From Paralithodes platypus (Eukaryota; Arthropoda; Malacostraca; Decapoda; Lithodidae): a DNA stretch of 64,000 bases. The position numbers and the translations under genes were made by a program. The notes under the pieces are model-generated. The model had not been told where the DNA came from and ran no database searches. It worked only from the letters and a program-made list of their open reading frames with translations. Of the stretch, positions 1 through 10,333 are shown one piece after another. The stretch is from the NCBI GenBank assembly GCA_032716605.1, contig CM064545.1:13162452-13226451 (forward strand). The letters are read 5' to 3'. Numbering within the stretch: position 1 is the stretch's first letter; the number at the start of each line of letters is the position of its first letter.

Positions 1-4
1 AGTA

Positions 5-441
5 ATGCGTGAAAAGTTATTCAGTGATTATCAAGAATATTGTATAGCGAATAATGAGACCAATGTTAGCAAGATTACTATTGGGATGGTCCTCGGTAAA
101 CATGGGGTGAAAGCCTCAGCAAGAATCGGTGGCTACAATGGGAAGGGACAACAATATACGCTTATGTTGAGGGAAAGGCTTTTCCACCGGCCATCCCCCA
201 AAACGAAGAAGCCCCACGGACTCGGCGGCGTAAATATACAAAACACGACAAGAATGCAAAATATAATGTTGAAAACAGCAAGTACAAACACTGGGGTGGT
301 CTTTCAAGATTTAAATATTTCTTTGATAAAATGTATCGCAGAACATGCAATAATAAAAATAGGGTAGCATTTGATCGTTTTTATAGCCAATATTCTCGGG
401 TTTGTAATATGCAGGCTGAATCAATAGAAAAAATTAAGTAA
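5..441 (+). pseudogene. Decayed ORF, possibly C-terminal part of a D5-like primase/helicase
   Basis: A reading frame is open from base 5 to 367, and a second (+1 relative) frame is open from about 100 to the stop at 439-441. The first 60 residues of frame one look like a compact basic winged-helix segment, in the style of the tail of viral D5-type helicase-primases (a YQEYC start, then a Gly/Lys-rich end). After about base 190 the second frame reads more naturally, being rich in Lys, Tyr and Arg with an aromatic SRFKYFF stretch, so I infer one frameshift near 180-210. The window starts inside the gene, so no start codon can be assigned. The family call is weak. A large DNA virus, a Polinton-like element or an unrelated host gene are all possible sources. 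The acidic ORF at 445 lies four bases downstream in the same frame as the second part. Confidence 0.3.
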
Positions 442-444
442 TAC

Positions 445-966
445 ATGAAAAAGATTGGTATCGAACTAAAAAGTCATGGTATTAATGAATACTATGTTGG
501 TATAAAACATAGTCGTGTTACTCCAACCAAGATTAAGTTATGGCTTAAAGAGGGTGAAGACCAGTTCGTCCCATTAGAACATAGAAAGCCTCCAGCTCCC
601 GCAACCAACATGGATATCAGTCTGGAAGAGCTCTCTGATGAAGATTTCGTCCTGGAAGAGTTCCCCGATAACGAATTCGTCCCGGAAGAGCGCCATAATG
701 AAGAATTCGCCCCATCAGTTCAACAAGAGCCTCAACCTCTCGCAGAAGATATGGATCCGTTCATGGAGCTCCTTGGTGAAGAATTCGGCTCATCAGTTCA
801 ACAAGAGCCTCAACCTGGCGCAGAAGAAATGGATCCGTTATTGGCCGAGTTATTACGGTGCCCAGCTCCCTCCAACTCCCGCAGAACCTACTTTGACCCT
901 ACTTACGGGCTTGAAGACAATAACGTGGGTATTGACGAAGCCATTTTGAATGGCATTAAGTTTTAA
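445..966 (+). CDS. Acidic hypothetical ORF with internal peptide repeat, 173 aa
   Basis: Not recognised. The ORF begins with a basic N-terminal 55 residues, followed by a strongly acidic region rich in Glu, Asp and Pro. That region contains an imperfect tandem duplication: the motif SVQQEPQP followed by a short acidic linker and MDP occurs twice, at about residues 91-110 and 117-136. It is in the same frame as the end of the preceding decayed ORF and separated from it only by a TAA, so the two may once have been one protein. No signal peptide or membrane segment is visible. The ORF may be non-functional. Confidence 0.35.
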   Translation: MKKIGIELKSHGINEYYVGIKHSRVTPTKIKLWLKEGEDQFVPLEHRKPPAPATNMDISLEELSDEDFVLEEFPDNEFVPEERHNEEFAPSVQQEPQPLAEDMDPFMELLGEEFGSSVQQEPQPGAEEMDPLLAELLRCPAPSNSRRTYFDPTYGLEDNNVGIDEAILNGIKF

Positions 967-1176
967 TGTTGATAATAAATGTTATTATGGATTTAATTTT
1001 TGATTGGCCTTAAGTTGTAATGTTAATTGTAATTTGTAATATGTATATTTTATACTGTATATACATTACTAATCTACTAATTTTAACGCATTCCTTTATA
1101 ATAGTTTGTTTATTTTTAGACGATTTTGTGAAGTTTAGGAAGGGTCTCCAGCAATCAAAGGGTTAAGCCATCTCCA
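967..1176. other. AT-rich spacer, no gene seen
   Basis: AT-rich sequence between the acidic ORF and the first foldback element. No ORF, RNA gene or repeat is evident. Confidence 0.6.
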
Positions 1177-1180
1177 TTAA

Positions 1181-1553
1181 GGGGGGTCACTGGGTTTTTG
1201 TTATCTTTCTCTCCTTTTCTCTCTGTCCCTGGCTTGTATCCATTCTGCCCCATTCAGCCAACTGTTTTAAGACGTTTATCCCCATCCAGGTGTCGATTTC
1301 TTCCTGGCGAGCGATAGCGAGCCAGCATTGTATGGAGAAATCCGGCTTTGCCGGAGAAATTTTTCTATCGAAAAATTTACAAATTTAGCTTGTTGTCAAA
1401 AAGAAAATATATATATGCTGGCACGCTACAGCTCGCCAGGAAAATATTGACACCTGGATGGGGGTAAACGTCTTAAAATAGTAGGCTGAATAGGGCCGAA
1501 TGGATACAAACCAGAGAAAGAGAGAAACGGAGAAAAAAAACAGGTGACCCCCC
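1181..1553. mobile_element. TTAA-flanked foldback MITE, 373 bp
   Basis: Flanked on both sides by TTAA (1177-1180 and 1554-1557), with termini GGGGGGTCAC and GTGACCCCCC. The inverted arms are very long, about 150-165 bp each: the left arm (Cys/Thr-rich tract, then GTTTTAAGACGTTTA near 1262) is read back in reverse complement near 1465-1500. The arms meet around a short AT-rich loop near 1390-1415. TTAA duplication is typical of piggyBac-type elements. There is no coding capacity, so it would need a transposase supplied elsewhere. A left half copy follows at 1656. Confidence 0.8.
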
Positions 1554-1655
1554 TTAATCCTTTAATTTCTGCAGGCCCTTCAAAGCCAAATGTAATCATC
1601 TACTGACAGACAGACTAGAAAGAGGAAAAGCACACTCGTATATAGAAAGGGTTAA

Positions 1656-1835
1656 GGGGGTCACTGTTTTTTTATTATCTTTCTCTCTTTCCCTGGCTTG
1701 TAACCATTCAGCCCCATTCAGCCAACTGTTTTAAGACGTTTATCCCCATCCAGGTGTCGATTACTTCCTATCGCGTGCCAGAGAAATTTTCTATCGAAAA
1801 ATGTAAAAATTTAGCTTGCTGTCCAAAAAAAAAAA
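1656..1835. mobile_element. Half copy of the same TTAA MITE
   Basis: Preceded by TTAA at 1652-1655 and starting GGGGGTCAC. It repeats the left arm of the element at 1181, including the GTTTTAAGACGTTTATCCCC segment and the loop sequence, but the right arm is missing and it runs into an AT-rich tract. Confidence 0.75.
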
Positions 1836-2048
1836 TAATATAATTATACAGTATATATATTATACATATACAGTATATTACATCTTACTATCGTACTATT
1901 TACTACGAAAAAATTATTCTATCTATCTATTGCCCGACGCCGCAATCCTCGAAGGGGTGGCCACGAACGAACCGCCCCCATGCACCTCTGTCCCCAGCCA
2001 GTCGACGCCCCTCCTCCCAACCAGCACCGCCTTCATTCATATACTTCC

Positions 2049-3737
2049 TCACTCCATCCTTCCACCTCTCCCTCTCTGTCCTTCCACCTCGCTCTCGTAC
2101 ACCCTCTTAGTCAATCTCTCGCTTTCCATACGTTCCATATGGCTGAACCATCTCAAGTTGTTCCTTTTCACACTTTCCCGCACATCTACCTCCACACCAC
2201 ACCTCCTTCTTACTTCCTCATTCGTCTGTCTATCCCTCCATGTAACTCCGCACGCACTTCTCAAGTAACTCATTTCCACCGCTCTCACTCTTGGTCTGAG
2301 TCTCTTCCCGAACGTCCATGCTTCGCTTCCGTAAGTTAGTGTCGGGATTACCACACTGTCATGCAAGGACTTCTTCACTTCCATACTGACCACCCTATTT
2401 CTTGTTGCTGCTTTCAACGTTCCTACAACCCTCTTCCCCTGTTGCACCCTCTCCCGCACTTCCTCATCCATAGTCCCATTTTTACTCAACACACTGCCCA
2501 GATACTTAAAAGAGCTGACAATCTCCATAGCCTGACCGTTCAACTTCACCTCACACTCTGTGACTTCACCCCTTTCGAAGACCATAACCTTGCTCTTCCC
2601 CGCATTTACCTTCAAATTCCGTTTTCCGCACACTGTTCCAAACTGATTTACCAGGCCCTGCAACTCCCATTCATTATCGCTCATCAGAACTGTATCATCC
2701 GCAAACAGCAGTATAGGCAGCCTCCACTCATTTCCCTTCCTTTTAAACGATACACCAACATCCACTGCTCTTCCTAGTATTTCTTTCATGACTTCATCCA
2801 TATATACAGTAAACAACCACGGGGACATCACACACCCCTGTTTCAACCCAACACTCATGTCAACGAACTCGCTCTGCTCATTCTCCACACGTACTGCCGC
2901 CTTTGCACTCTCATACATGCTCTTTACTGCTTTCAGCAAATTGCCATCTACTCCCTATATTCTAAGTACTTTCCACATACCTTCTCTATCCACTCTGTCA
3001 TAGGCCTTCTCCAAGTCCATAAAGGCAACATACACCTTTTGTTGCTTCTCCAGAAATTTCTCCTGGTCTCCACAACACAATTCAGGGTAAAAATCTGATC
3101 TACACATCCTCTTCCCTTCCTAAAACCTCCCTGCTCGTCGCCTATCCATTTCTCCGTTCTCACTCTCACTCTCTCAATCACTACCCTACTGTACACCTTC
3201 CCTACTACGCTTAAAAGACATATACCTCGGTGGTTACCACACACTCCTCTTTCCCCTTTGCCCTTATATAGGGAGACTATTATGCCAGTCTTCCAGTCAT
3301 CGGGTGCATTCCCCTTCTCCCATGCTAGTTTGCACATTTTCCATACCCATTCGATCACTATCTCACCACCATACCTCAACATTTCCCCACACACTCCATC
3401 TGTTCCTGGTGCTTTCCCCAACTTCACTCTTTTCATGGCTTCCCACACTTCTGACCTCCTGATCCCCACCTCCTCCTCCACTACTTCTCCTCTTCTCCCT
3501 CCCATACCATATCCAACTATGTTTGCTGGCTCTTCATTCCTTACATTTAGCAATTCGTTGAAGTACTCCCTCCATCTTTCGACTCTCTCTTGCTTCTCAG
3601 CTAGCATTCTCCCATTCTTATCTTTCACACCCTTACTGTTTCCCTTGCTACCTTCCCTAATTTGTTTTACTTCTTTCCAGAACAGTTTCTTAACACTCCC
3701 TCCATTTTACACTCAGATTCCTTCCAAATTCCTCATC
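2049..3737 (-). pseudogene. LINE reverse transcriptase (broken)
   Basis: Two minus-strand frames cover the polymerase. 2948-3628 has the fingers/palm entry (KAPGTDGV, DDWKTGIIVSLYKGKG, RGICLLSVVGKVYSRV, GGFRKGRGCVDQ). 2049-2939 has the palm core with GLKQGCVMSPWL and the catalytic LFADDTV box, followed by FKYLG, the conserved YGSEAWT and a C-terminal HMERM-type motif. The frames are offset near 2940-3060, where the expected FMDLEKAYDRVDR motif is scrambled, so at least one frameshift inactivates the gene. Transcription would run right to left, with the 5' part beyond 5571. Confidence 0.8.
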
Positions 3738-3739
3738 TA

Positions 3740-5568
3740 CCGTAAAGTGGGGTAACTTCGTACTGCGGTGATAACTTCGGACATCGGCGATAATAAGTAA
3801 TTAGAAAAAATAAGTAAAACACGAAAAAAATATTATATATATGACGAAAAAAATTACATTTTTCGCTACCCTGCCATACTTCTATTACCCTGAAGAAATT
3901 TGTTTGTATGAATGCTTACCTATTGAATGCTTACCTATTGAATGATAGTGCGGAATTAAGAAGCAGGCTTCTTGTGTGAACCCCACCTCCAAAGACTGGT
4001 CAGCCAATATTAACTAGGTTATGTTATTATGTTTGTCGTATCTGGCTTTAAAAGTGGCAATCGTTGGCGCTGTAACCACAATTTCTGGGAGTGCGTTCCA
4101 CTCGTCGATGACTCTGATAGAGAACCAATTCCCCTTCAGTGTCGTTCTCCAGTGGTCTGGTTTGGAGAGTTTCAGCGAGTGGCCCCGTAGGTGGTTGTTA
4201 TTTTTCTGGAAAAACCTGGTGTATGGTATGTCCTCAAAGCCGTGTAGAAGTTTGTATGTTTCTATCATGTCCCCTCGTTTTCTGCGGTCACTTAGTGTCT
4301 GGAGGCCAAGATGCTTACACCTGATGATGTTGTGACTGATATAAGTTTGTAGTAACATTACCAGAGACAACATCCACCAAAGGAAATTTGTTACACTTGT
4401 ATAACGCTCTAGCTAGAACACTATCATTTAACCTATTGTGTTTTCCACACAAAAAAATGGTAACTTCGGACATGGAACAAACAAATCGTTTGTTATTATT
4501 TGCCCTATGAAAATAATTCATAATACTTGTCCATCATTAAAATGGTGGTTAAAGATCAAATAATCATTCTCTGAGTCCAAAAACCCATAAAAATATGATA
4601 ATATGCTAACCGATTTATGTATTTAGGATAATTCTGGATATATAATATATATAAATTAGGAGAGGCATATATCTTGTCCAAAAAAATTAGTATCTGCCGT
4701 AAGAAACACCAACACATACGTTATACCTATAAAAATGCGCAAATTCATAAAAATGTATATGCACTGATAGAGTAGGCTATACATACCTATATATTTTCAC
4801 TAGGCCTAGTTAATTTTTGAGTTATTGATTTGACAGCATTGCTTATTTTTCCTGCTCAATATTTTCTAAGAGTGAGTTCAATGCCTAACGAGAACAGATC
4901 CAAAAAGAATATTTGTTAAACATCCTATATAACCCCCTCCTATACTAATTATACAGGCCTAAAAGTATTGACTGTGCATTTACCAGTAAGACATCGGACA
5001 GGAATAAGCAGCAATAATAAAATATTCATATAAAATAGTAGGAGCCGAAAAATGAATGAAATAAAACCACGAACGTATGTACGTCCGAAGTACCCCTCCG
5101 CTTGTCCGCTCCCAGCTTTCTTGGCAATCATTTTCCATAAGAAATTACTGTATGTCCGAAGTTATCCATACATGTCCGAAGTCAGCCACTTTTCAAGATG
5201 ACTTCGGACACCATTTAGGATAAGGATAGCTCTCTTATTATAGGGGATAATTTTAGGAGGCTTCCTGGATTACCGCGCACTATCACCACACATCACTTGA
5301 CCTAGTTATATCTCTATAATGTGTTTACAGTCAGGAGATATCGTTAAAAAAACTCGAAAAATTTCCGAAGTTACACGGTTTTACGGTACGTCCGAAGTTC
5401 TCCTCCGTTTGTCCGGAGTTATCCCAGCTTTCTTGGCAATCATTTTCCATAAGAAATCACTGTATGTCCGAAGTTATCCATACATGTCCGAAGTTTTCAA
5501 CTTTTCAAGGACTCAGGAGAAATTATTAAAAAACCTTGAAAAATGTCCGAAGTTACCCCATTTTACGG
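3740..5568. mobile_element. TA-flanked terminal-inverted-repeat element inserted in the LINE
   Basis: Termini CCGTAAAGTGGGGTAACTTC (3740) and its complement ending at 5568 form an inverted repeat of about 21 bp with one mismatch, bounded by TA on each side (3738-3739, 5569-5570). The motif ACTTCGGACAT or its complement recurs many times near the ends: 3771-3784, 4452-4462 and a cluster between 5090 and 5550. One block of about 100 bp around 5091-5200 is directly repeated at 5390-5500. No transposase ORF is visible, so this is a non-autonomous element. TA duplication suits Tc1/mariner-type chemistry, but the family is not identified. Confidence 0.75.
4010..4322 (-). mobile_element. CR1-like LINE 3' fragment
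   Basis: The minus-strand reading encodes the C-terminal tail typical of CR1/Jockey-type LINEs: LGLQTLSDRRKRGDMIETYK, then RGHSLKL, then FSIRVIDEWNALPE and a Phe-Lys-rich end. Only this 3' piece is present, about 100 codons, and it lies wholly inside the TA-flanked element, so it inserted after or was carried by that element. Confidence 0.75.
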
Positions 5569-5668
5569 TACTCTTCTCTTACTTTCCTTCACTACTCTCT
5601 TCACCATCTTTCCACATACCTCGCTCGTTTCTGCCTCTCCAAATCTCCATTCCCTCTACTACCCAACC

Positions 5669-6058
5669 ACAATATATATGATAATGACAATATGTCATGG
5701 GGGGTGAGGGGGGGCAAAGCCCCCCCTCAACATATAATTGTATCCAGTGGCATTCAAAATAGACGGGAACATAATTGCAAAGGTCTGACGTCTCCCCCGC
5801 CGCCGTCATGTTTACATTTGTCGATCACCGTGGTTAAGTTCGCGTCTATTTTGACGGCGATTTTTTTTTCGGTAATTTGCCCCCTGCTGGCAATAGGTAT
5901 ATGATGATGACAATATGTCATGGGGGGATGACCCCCCCCCCCCCTCAACATATTATTGTATCCAAAGGCAGTCAAAATAGACGGGAACATGATGGCAAAG
6001 GTCCGACGCCACTACGCGTAGTGTAAAGAAGGCTGGCGGTACGCCCGCACTTAACATT
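5669..6058. repeat. Interspersed repeat, copy 1 of 2
   Basis: Shares its sequence with 11260-11678: a GTCATGTTTACAT segment, the phrase GCGTCTATTTTGACG, the opposite-strand phrase CAAAATAGACGGGAACAT, and the common end CTTAACATTCTTGCCGA. Inside the unit the same phrases appear in both orientations, so the repeat is itself part palindromic. C/G homopolymer runs lie at 5700-5725 and 5930-5943. No coding potential is seen. It abuts the truncated 5' end of the LINE. Confidence 0.7.
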
Positions 6059-6949
6059 CTTGCCGACCTTAGTCAGGGAGATAGCCTTTTGCTGCACATC
6101 TGTAATGTCAATCTGTAGCCTAGCCTAATGTAATAGGCCTAGGTCTATGTGATAATGTGTCATCTTAGGCTAGGTTTGGCTACAAAAAGTAAAAGTTAGG
6201 TTAGCTTACCTAATGACCTCCTATCTTAACCTTCAAAGGGTGATAACTGAGACTCTCTGCACTGGCTTTACCACACACTTGTCATTACCGGTGTAGGCCT
6301 AATAGTCCTAGGCTGTAAAATATAATTAGACAGAAGAAAAGTATGTGAAAAGCTATTTACTTGCCTGGTCGAAAGTAAACCCAATACAATACAAAGAGTA
6401 ATACTATCACATAAATACACATTGTACGTAAAGTCTCACTGAATGAAATGTTCAAGATCTTAATACATAACCAACTTACCATGGTGAATTATGAAGCTTA
6501 AAATCTGACACTCAACAATACGACCCTCCGATGTGTCAGCTGAACCACGCGTGCGCACTCCGTTCCTATCAAGTGGCGAAATATTTCTTGATTAATTTAT
6601 GTCAAGTTACAAATGGAAAATTGCAAATAATACCAAATCAAGGTATAGTATTCTACTTTCCGACATTTATTTCAGTATATTACGTGAAAGAAAGAGTCGG
6701 ATGCTGCTTGCAAGTAATGGCGAAAATGTCGTAAACATTGTACCATTTGGCAATTTTATGCAGATAAAACATAAAATAAAGTCAAACCAGGGTATAAATG
6801 TCTACTTCCTAACGCTCTTTCCAAGAGGCTATATGAAAATAGAGTATTAGGGTGGGTAAAATTTGGCGAATATATGTATTGCGTTCATAAAGATTAATCG
6901 ATCATTATGAACACGATAACAGTCACGAACGCGTTTGCTACCGATTTCA
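6059..6949. other. Non-coding spacer
   Basis: AT-rich sequence with several TAGGCCTA-type palindromic words near 6110-6310. Short ORFs at 6531-6850 have no recognisable content. I see no gene here. Confidence 0.6.
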
Positions 6950-7085
6950 TCATCGCCAGCCTGAATTAGTCCACTGCAGGACTAGGACCACTCCTAAATG
7001 TTTCCACCCTAATCGGTCAGATGTTAGTCTTTTCCATCCCACCCCTGCAAACTTTCGAATCTCACCCCTCCAAATGGTTCTCTGT
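6950..7085 (-). repeat. SINE/LINE 3'-tail-like fragment
   Basis: The minus strand reads GTCCTGCAGTGGACTAATTC followed by AGGCTGGCGATGATGA, a phrase common at the 3' end of arthropod SINEs and LINE tails ending in a GATGAT microsatellite. It is short and lacks visible target duplications. Confidence 0.5.
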
Positions 7086-7144
7086 CTACGAGCAGTTAGG
7101 GCGTCCTATGTGAGATAGGATGTCCTAAATCGTTTTTAGTATCC

Positions 7145-7806
7145 TTGATCTTGATCTAGATTCTTGATTTAAGAGCTTTGAGGGCAGAGCCCTATTAACC
7201 CTGACACGGTGTTGGTCAAAGCCACAGCGGCCTCCCAGTATAAGGAGGCTCAAACGTCAGGAACCCATGCAGGAGGGGCTGCAGAAGGGCAACAGCATTC
7301 CCAGGACTCTAGGATGGAAGGGAAGATGAAGCGATGAACGATGGCACCCGGCAGGAAGAAGACACTGGGTGAAGTGAAGAGGCGAGGACGGAGGGCCAAC
7401 ACCATGAACCCCAGAAGCTGAAGGCGTCCCTGGCACCAACGGAAAGGTGGGGCCCACAATGGAGCCCTGAAGAAAGCCGAGGATTTGCCGATACCAGAGA
7501 CGACCACCGTGGGTTCCGTGTCTCTCTAGCGGGCAAAGCCACGTGTCACAGGTTCAGGGAAGCACCGGCCCCCACCAACCAGAAAGGAGTCAAGATGGCG
7601 CAGAGTGAAGCTAGCACAGTCGAATGATCAGAGGATGACGAAGGCAGAGCAGGGTAGCATGGTGGAAGGGGATGAAGCAGGAAGAGGCCGCTGAACCACC
7701 GACGCAGCAGACAATCTTCGTGACCTACTGAAGTTCCCCCAAATAAAGACGCAGGTTGCGCCGGGCACCGAGGACGTCCGACCACGACCGCAATTTAAGC
7801 AGAAAC
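7145..7806 (-). mobile_element. Retroposed 662-bp segment with 15-bp target duplication
   Basis: Bounded by a perfect 15-bp direct repeat TCGTTTTTAGTATCC at 7130-7144 and 7807-7821. The insert is GC-rich against an AT-rich background. On the minus strand it ends with a short reiterated tail (ATCAAG-like words at 7145-7170), so it probably integrated by LINE-type target-primed reverse transcription in that orientation. Minus-strand ORFs of up to 85 codons (7250-7507, 7546-7785) are not recognised. It could be a SINE, a truncated LINE or a processed transcript. Confidence 0.65.
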
Positions 7807-7821
7807 TCGTTTTTAGTATCC

Positions 7822-8209
7822 GCCCGGCGGCCCCTGATAATTCGATATCCATATACGTAGCGGCGGCGGCGGTGACTTTGACTTGTTATAAATAATGTAT
7901 AATTTTAAACAGACACCTTAAGTTTGGCGACATCATTTAGAACTGATTAATCACCTTAATGGGTTTCGAAATGTAAAAAAATCACAATTGAGAAGCATTG
8001 GCCGATCGACCATTTGCTATCAAACAGATCACTAATCGCTTACTTGAACGCAAATCTTGAGTACAATATCAATATCCCATTCGACGATAAATTTTGTGGC
8101 TGTAGGTAAGATTGTGGGAAGCGAAACTATCGTGCAAAATACCACCGAAAGCAATATGGCGCTCGTATTCCGGTAAGCTAAATTCTCAATATTGTTCTAT
8201 AAAATCTTC
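7822..8209. other. Spacer with CGG microsatellite, no gene seen
   Basis: A short (CGG)n run at 7860-7872 is followed by AT-rich sequence up to the truncation point of DIRS copy A. No ORF or repeat with a partner in this window was found. Confidence 0.5.
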
Positions 8210-8229
8210 ACGCATCTTATCTCCCAGGC

Positions 8230-9661
8230 GTAGCAAACGTCTGGGCAGACGCTCTGTCCCGGAGACAGAGCACGACAGTAGAATGGTAGCTCAAGCAACC
8301 CATTTTCAACCTAATGATTGCAGAGCTCTACCATCCACAAGTGGATCTGTTTGCGTCCGAGGGGACTCACAAACTCCCTCTATACCTCACCCGCCGGACG
8401 GAAACGCCGGCAGGTGGGCCAGACGCCCTAGTGACAGACTGGAACAGATGGAGCTCCATCTATCTGTTTCTGCCGCCAGACGCGTCACTAATGTGCCACG
8501 TAGTGAACAAACTATGAGATTATCGAGGCTTAGTCTCGCTAATCGCGCCCCTGTGGCCGGCGCAGTTATGGTACCAGCAATTGAAGACGTGGTGCTCGCA
8601 CCCGGTGTCGCTCCCGGTCGAGTATTTCCACTTAGACACGATTGGCAACCTAGCAACCTCGCTGACTTTTGCATTATGGACATTCAGGAGGCCAAGCGGC
8701 TAGCACCATATGGTAGAGATGTGACCAATAAATTAATCAATCAATATACTCAGTCTACGAAACGACAGTATCAATCACATTGGCAAGCCTTTGCTTCTTG
8801 GATCATTAGAACAGAACAGACTGTGCCCTCAGTGGTGTTAGTATTTAATTATTTGAATTATCTGTTTGAGCAGAAACGTTTATCTGTGGTAACGTTAAAA
8901 AATCACTTAACTGCGATTAGAGTGCCCTTTTTAGACCTTACAGGTCTCTCCATACCGGTGGCGGAGGAAACAGGTTTTATGAGAGCATGTTTTAAACTCC
9001 GCCCACCTCCCCGTCAGCTCATGCCTACTTGGTCTCTGGACAAGGCATTGTCTTTACTTCACTCTCGTCTGTATCAAAATACTGCAGATTTTGCATTACT
9101 CTTAAAAAAGGCTGTATTCCTTTTGGCTTTGGCCACTGGGAACAGAGTGTCTGAGCTGGCGGCGATGAGCAACACACCTAATTGCCTTAGGTTTGGTAGA
9201 CTTAATGAATGTATTCACATTGCACCTTCCCCGGGATTTGTAGCCAAGAATGAGCACAGTGCACACGTGTTTTCTGAGTTCACTGTGCCGGCGTTAAAAA
9301 GGGGAAAGGTGCACCATAATCTACTGTATGTCCAGTGCAAACTCTAACCAAATATTTGAGAGTAGCTCCTCTAAGCCCCCAAGGTGCTTTATGGGTAGCG
9401 AGTACGGGCAAACGCTTACTGAAACGGAGGTTAGCTTCTCTTCTGGTCGAAGTCATTAAAGAAAGTAATCCCGGCATTGTGGGTAGGGCCCACGATTTAC
9501 GCAAATGGGCAGCCTCTTTACGTTTCTTGAAGAACTTTTCAGTTGAAGATATTTCGTCCACACAGTTGTGGGCGTCTAATCATACGTTTTTGACTAGATA
9601 CTTGTCAGTTGCTCTAGACAAACATTCCTTACCATGTATAGCTTTAAGGCAGAGGGTCTAG
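8230..9661 (+). pseudogene. DIRS tyrosine recombinase (copy A), frameshifted
   Basis: Tyrosine recombinases of DIRS elements insert circular DNA without making target duplications. The N-terminal SAM-like domain (NQYTQSTKRQYQSHW, then VVTLKNHLTAIR) lies at about 8740-8930. The catalytic domain shows the first Arg in TGNRVSEL (codon 9144-9146), the His-x-x-Arg box HDLRK (9491-9502) and the nucleophile Tyr in LTRYL (9599-9601), so the key residues survive. A frameshift near 9320-9335 separates the two halves (8112-9347 and 9335-9661); copy B reads straight through the same place. The ORF upstream of about 8210 is fused flanking sequence. The region 8230-8700 overlaps the end of pol in another frame. 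Confidence 0.87.
8314..8517 (+). pseudogene. DIRS pol C-terminal end overlapping the recombinase ORF (copy A)
   Basis: In a frame different from the recombinase, this stretch reads PQVDLFASEGTHKLPLYLTR and then WSSIYLFLPPDASLM, the conserved tail that follows RNase H in DIRS polyproteins. The equivalent segment in copy C is 51869-52258 and in copy B 22020-22200. The overlap of two open frames is seen in two copies, which supports genuine dual coding. Here the frame closes at 8517. Confidence 0.65.
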
Positions 9662-10155
9662 GTGGCCCTTCAGTCACTTTTGTTTACTTTCAAGGGGAAA
9701 AGGAGGGGGGGGGGGGGTGCAGTCAGTGTAACATAGGACACCCTAGACCCCGCCGGAATGTAAGAGCTGTGATACAAATTATGGATAATGTGATGTGGAT
9801 ATTTCTCTGTTCTATTCGGGGTGAGAAATTGTGCTAGTACAATGTTAGTGCAAACAACAGTGTTGTTATAGTAGTTTTAGCTGTGAAAGCAATTTAGTTT
9901 AAACAGTGGAGATCGTTTGTAAAACATTTCCACGAATATTATGGGGTTTATTATGTGCACATGTAAACTTATAACTTGTTATTTTTGTCACCACTCGTTG
10001 AGTGGGTTGCCTTTGTAACTACAGATCTGTTCACAGAATCTCCAGAGTTACCCTTTTTTGTCAAGCAGGCTTCTTTGAAGCACGCATGAAGCACGCATCT
10101 GCTTTTCTAGAGTTATGATATGATTACGAATGTCCCCCTCCAGTCTTAGAAATCA
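9662..10155 (+). other. DIRS copy A 3' untranslated region
   Basis: Non-coding 3' region shared with copies B (23270-23958) and C (53208-53716). It includes a G run near 9705-9718 and, at 10062-10110, a version of the stem-loop AAGCAG...CTGCTT in which the loop carries a small internal duplication (GCACGCATGAA). Confidence 0.65.
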
Positions 10156-10264
10156 GGCATGTTCGTCAATGATGGAGGGGCCACTAATAAATTATAGGTT
10201 TGACTCCTGTAAGGAGATAAAGAAAACCTAATATTTAGTAGTGGCCCCGTAATCATTGACGACT
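10156..10264 (+). repeat. DIRS internal complementary region (copy A)
   Basis: Reads as the complement of the element's left end (GGCATGTTCG...GGGCCACTAATAA), followed directly by the complement of its right end (ATTATAGGTTT...CATTGACGA). This is the classical DIRS arrangement, thought to hold the two cDNA ends together during circle formation. The right-end half pairs with 10611-10686 in this same copy. Confidence 0.82.
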
Positions 10265-10333
10265 GGGGCCCTCCCGACCATCCCCTTCCCATTCGTTGAT
10301 GTATTAAGGATTTTGGTTTACTTGATATGTCAG

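Larger units (their letters stand above)
1925..5668 (-). mobile_element. RTE/CFDP2-type LINE, 5'-truncated, split by a TIR element
   Basis: A minus-strand non-LTR retrotransposon whose 3' end has an ATAG-type microsatellite tail (1917-1930), like the plus-strand relative ending at 49918. Reverse transcriptase coding occupies 2049-3737. The reading resumes at 5571-5665 after an unrelated 1.83-kb element, and the protein alignment to the copy at 47340-47480 runs through the junction, so the two parts were once continuous. The endonuclease domain is missing (5' truncation). The clade name is by resemblance to CFDP2-like RTE elements and is less certain than the LINE call. Confidence 0.75.

Noticed and set aside
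2361..3755. Plus-strand ORFs of 70-165 codons opposite the first LINE
   Set aside because: They are antisense shadows of the GA-rich LINE coding strand: Pro/Ser/His/Leu-rich and lacking motifs.
6531..6850. Small ORFs as genes
   Set aside because: They are short, AT-rich, without motifs and within repeat-dense spacer.
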